Source of the DNA: Bordetella hinzii LMG 13501
Lineage (GTDB): Bacteria; Pseudomonadota; Gammaproteobacteria; Burkholderiales; Burkholderiaceae_B
Direction: 5' to 3'
DNA length: 64,000 nucleotides
Assembly: GCF_001548475.1 (NCBI RefSeq)
Contig: NZ_LRUJ01000022.1
Span: 1 to 64,000, forward strand
The notes beneath the pieces are model-generated. The model saw nothing but the letters and a program-made list of their open reading frames with translations. It was not told the DNA's origin and ran no database searches. The position numbers and the translations under genes are program-made. Shown here in pieces: positions 63,089-64,000 of this stretch. Numbering within the stretch: position 1 is the first letter of the stretch; every line of letters starts with the position of its first letter.

Positions 63089-64000
63089 ATGAATACGGAT
63101 ATCGATTGCATCGTCATCGGCGCCGGCGTCGTCGGCCTGGCCGTCGCCCGCGCCCTGGCCCTGTCGGGCCGCGAAGTGCTGGTGGCCGAAGCCGCCGAAG
63201 CCATCGGCACCGGCACCAGCTCGCGCAACTCCGAAGTCATCCATGCCGGCATCTACTACCCGGCCGGCAGCCTGAAGGCCCGCCTGTGCGTGCGCGGCAA
63301 GCACTTGCTCTATGAGTACTGCGCGGCGCGCGGCATCGGCCACAAGCGTCTGGGCAAGCTCATCGTCGCCACCTCGGACGACGAAGCCGCCAGCCTCGAA
63401 GACATCGCCGCCCGCGCCGCCGCCAATGGCGTGGACGACCTGCAAGCGCTCACGGCCCGCCAGGCGCAGGCGCTCGAACCGGCCCTGAACTGCACGGCCG
63501 CCCTGCTCTCGCCCTCGACCGGCATCGTCGACAGCCACGCCCTGATGCTGTCCTATCAAGGCGAAGCCGAGAACGCCGGCGCGCAATGCGTCTTCCATAC
63601 GCCCATGCTGGGCGCCCGTGTGCGCGAAGCGGGCGGCTTCGAGGTGGACTTCGGCGGCCCCGAAGCCATGACCCTGAGCTGTAATGTGCTGATCAACAGC
63701 GCCGGCCTGCATGCCCCGACCTTGTCGCGCCGCATCGAAGGGCTGCCCGCCGACAGCATCCCGGCCGAATACCTCTGCAAGGGTAGTTATTTCACGCTGT
63801 CGGGCCGCGCGCCCTTCAGCCGCCTGATCTACCCGGTGCCCCAGCATGCCGGCCTGGGCGTGCACCTGACGCTGGACATGGGCGGACAGGCCAAGTTCGG
63901 CCCTGATACCGAATGGATCCCGGCCGAAGACTACACCCTGCATCCCGAGCGCGCGGAGGTCTTCTACGCCGCCGTGCGGCGCTACTGGCCGCAGCTGCCG
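63089..64000 (+). CDS. LhgO/DAO-family FAD-dependent oxidoreductase, C-terminus outside window
   Basis: At least 304 residues are encoded before the right edge. The FAD-binding Rossmann motif [20 protein letters not shown] and [16 protein letters not shown] are typical of the L-2-hydroxyglutarate oxidase/D-amino-acid oxidase-like family. It starts 5 bases after the flavin-reductase stop, so is probably cotranscribed. Substrate probably a hydroxy-acid; the missing C-terminus prevents a firmer call. Confidence 0.87.
   Translation, partial: MNTDIDCIVIGAGVVGLAVARALALSGREVLVAEAAEAIGTGTSSRNSEVIHAGIYYPAGSLKARLCVRGKHLLYEYCAARGIGHKRLGKLIVATSDDEAASLEDIAARAAANGVDDLQALTARQAQALEPALNCTAALLSPSTGIVDSHALMLSYQGEAENAGAQCVFHTPMLGARVREAGGFEVDFGGPEAMTLSCNVLINSAGLHAPTLSRRIEGLPADSIPAEYLCKGSYFTLSGRAPFSRLIYPVPQHAGLGVHLTLDMGGQAKFGPDTEWIPAEDYTLHPERAEVFYAAVRRYWPQLP

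Overview
The window is GC-rich betaproteobacterial chromosome. The mix of an FHA-type adhesin with an extended signal peptide, a Bug/TctC solute receptor, liv and TRAP uptake genes and many CoA-ester catabolic genes suggests Alcaligenaceae (Bordetella/Achromobacter-like). That assignment is an inference from gene content and codon style; no marker gene here settles the genus. No rRNA, tRNA, CRISPR array, IS element or prophage was seen.

Layout. 1-4266 (-): N-terminal ~1420 residues of a filamentous-haemagglutinin-like exoprotein running off the left edge. 4461-7246: a 7TMR-DISM sensor kinase (-) divergent from an OmpR-type regulator (+), next to the adhesin. 7536-12027 (+): a complete branched-chain amino-acid ABC operon (livK-H-M-G-F) closed by a strong terminator. 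12132-21110 (-): a hybrid sensor kinase, then a six-gene catabolic operon (MmgE/PrpD, Bug receptor, CoA-transferase, acyl-CoA dehydrogenase-like protein, CitE-like lyase, CaiB-type CoA-transferase) with a divergent LysR gene. 22372-24916 (+): outer-membrane-like protein, a broken DUF1214 gene and an intact DUF1254/DUF1214 gene. 24947-27005: dmlR-like/dmlA-like divergent pair with a perfect palindrome between them. 27140-31697: arsC, a YbaK-type deacylase, an orphan TRAP receptor, a TPR-glycosyltransferase-like protein and a META/DUF4377 lipoprotein.

31805-40339: a second catabolic cluster. On the minus strand lie IclR, thiolase, acyl-CoA synthetase, SDR and two PPC/DUF296 proteins; diverging from them is a two-gene TRAP transporter (DctP plus fused DctQM). 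Two copies of the same 17-bp palindrome (GGTCCA-N5-TGGACC) sit around the regulator start. 40430-40558 (-): an unrecognised, very basic 42-residue protein with a good ribosome site and its own terminator. 40697-43009 (-): iclR-eda-kdgK for 2-keto-3-deoxy sugar acids.

43243-49005 (+): a double-length (1920 aa) UvrA with four ATPase cassettes, preceded by an SOS box. 49012-54288: pabB, pabC, an SRPBCC protein, an AraC regulator, alaX and an APC permease. 54277-59628 (-): macA-macB-outer-membrane factor-tcdA operon. 59983-64000 (+): MFS transporter, ChaC-like cyclotransferase, pdxH, flavin reductase and a partial LhgO-like FAD oxidoreductase.

Overall this is a metabolically versatile stretch: several small modules pair a solute receptor or transporter with CoA activation/cleavage enzymes and a local LysR or IclR regulator. 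The best candidates for undescribed biology are the two CoA-catabolic clusters with unassigned substrates, the small basic protein and the tandem UvrA.
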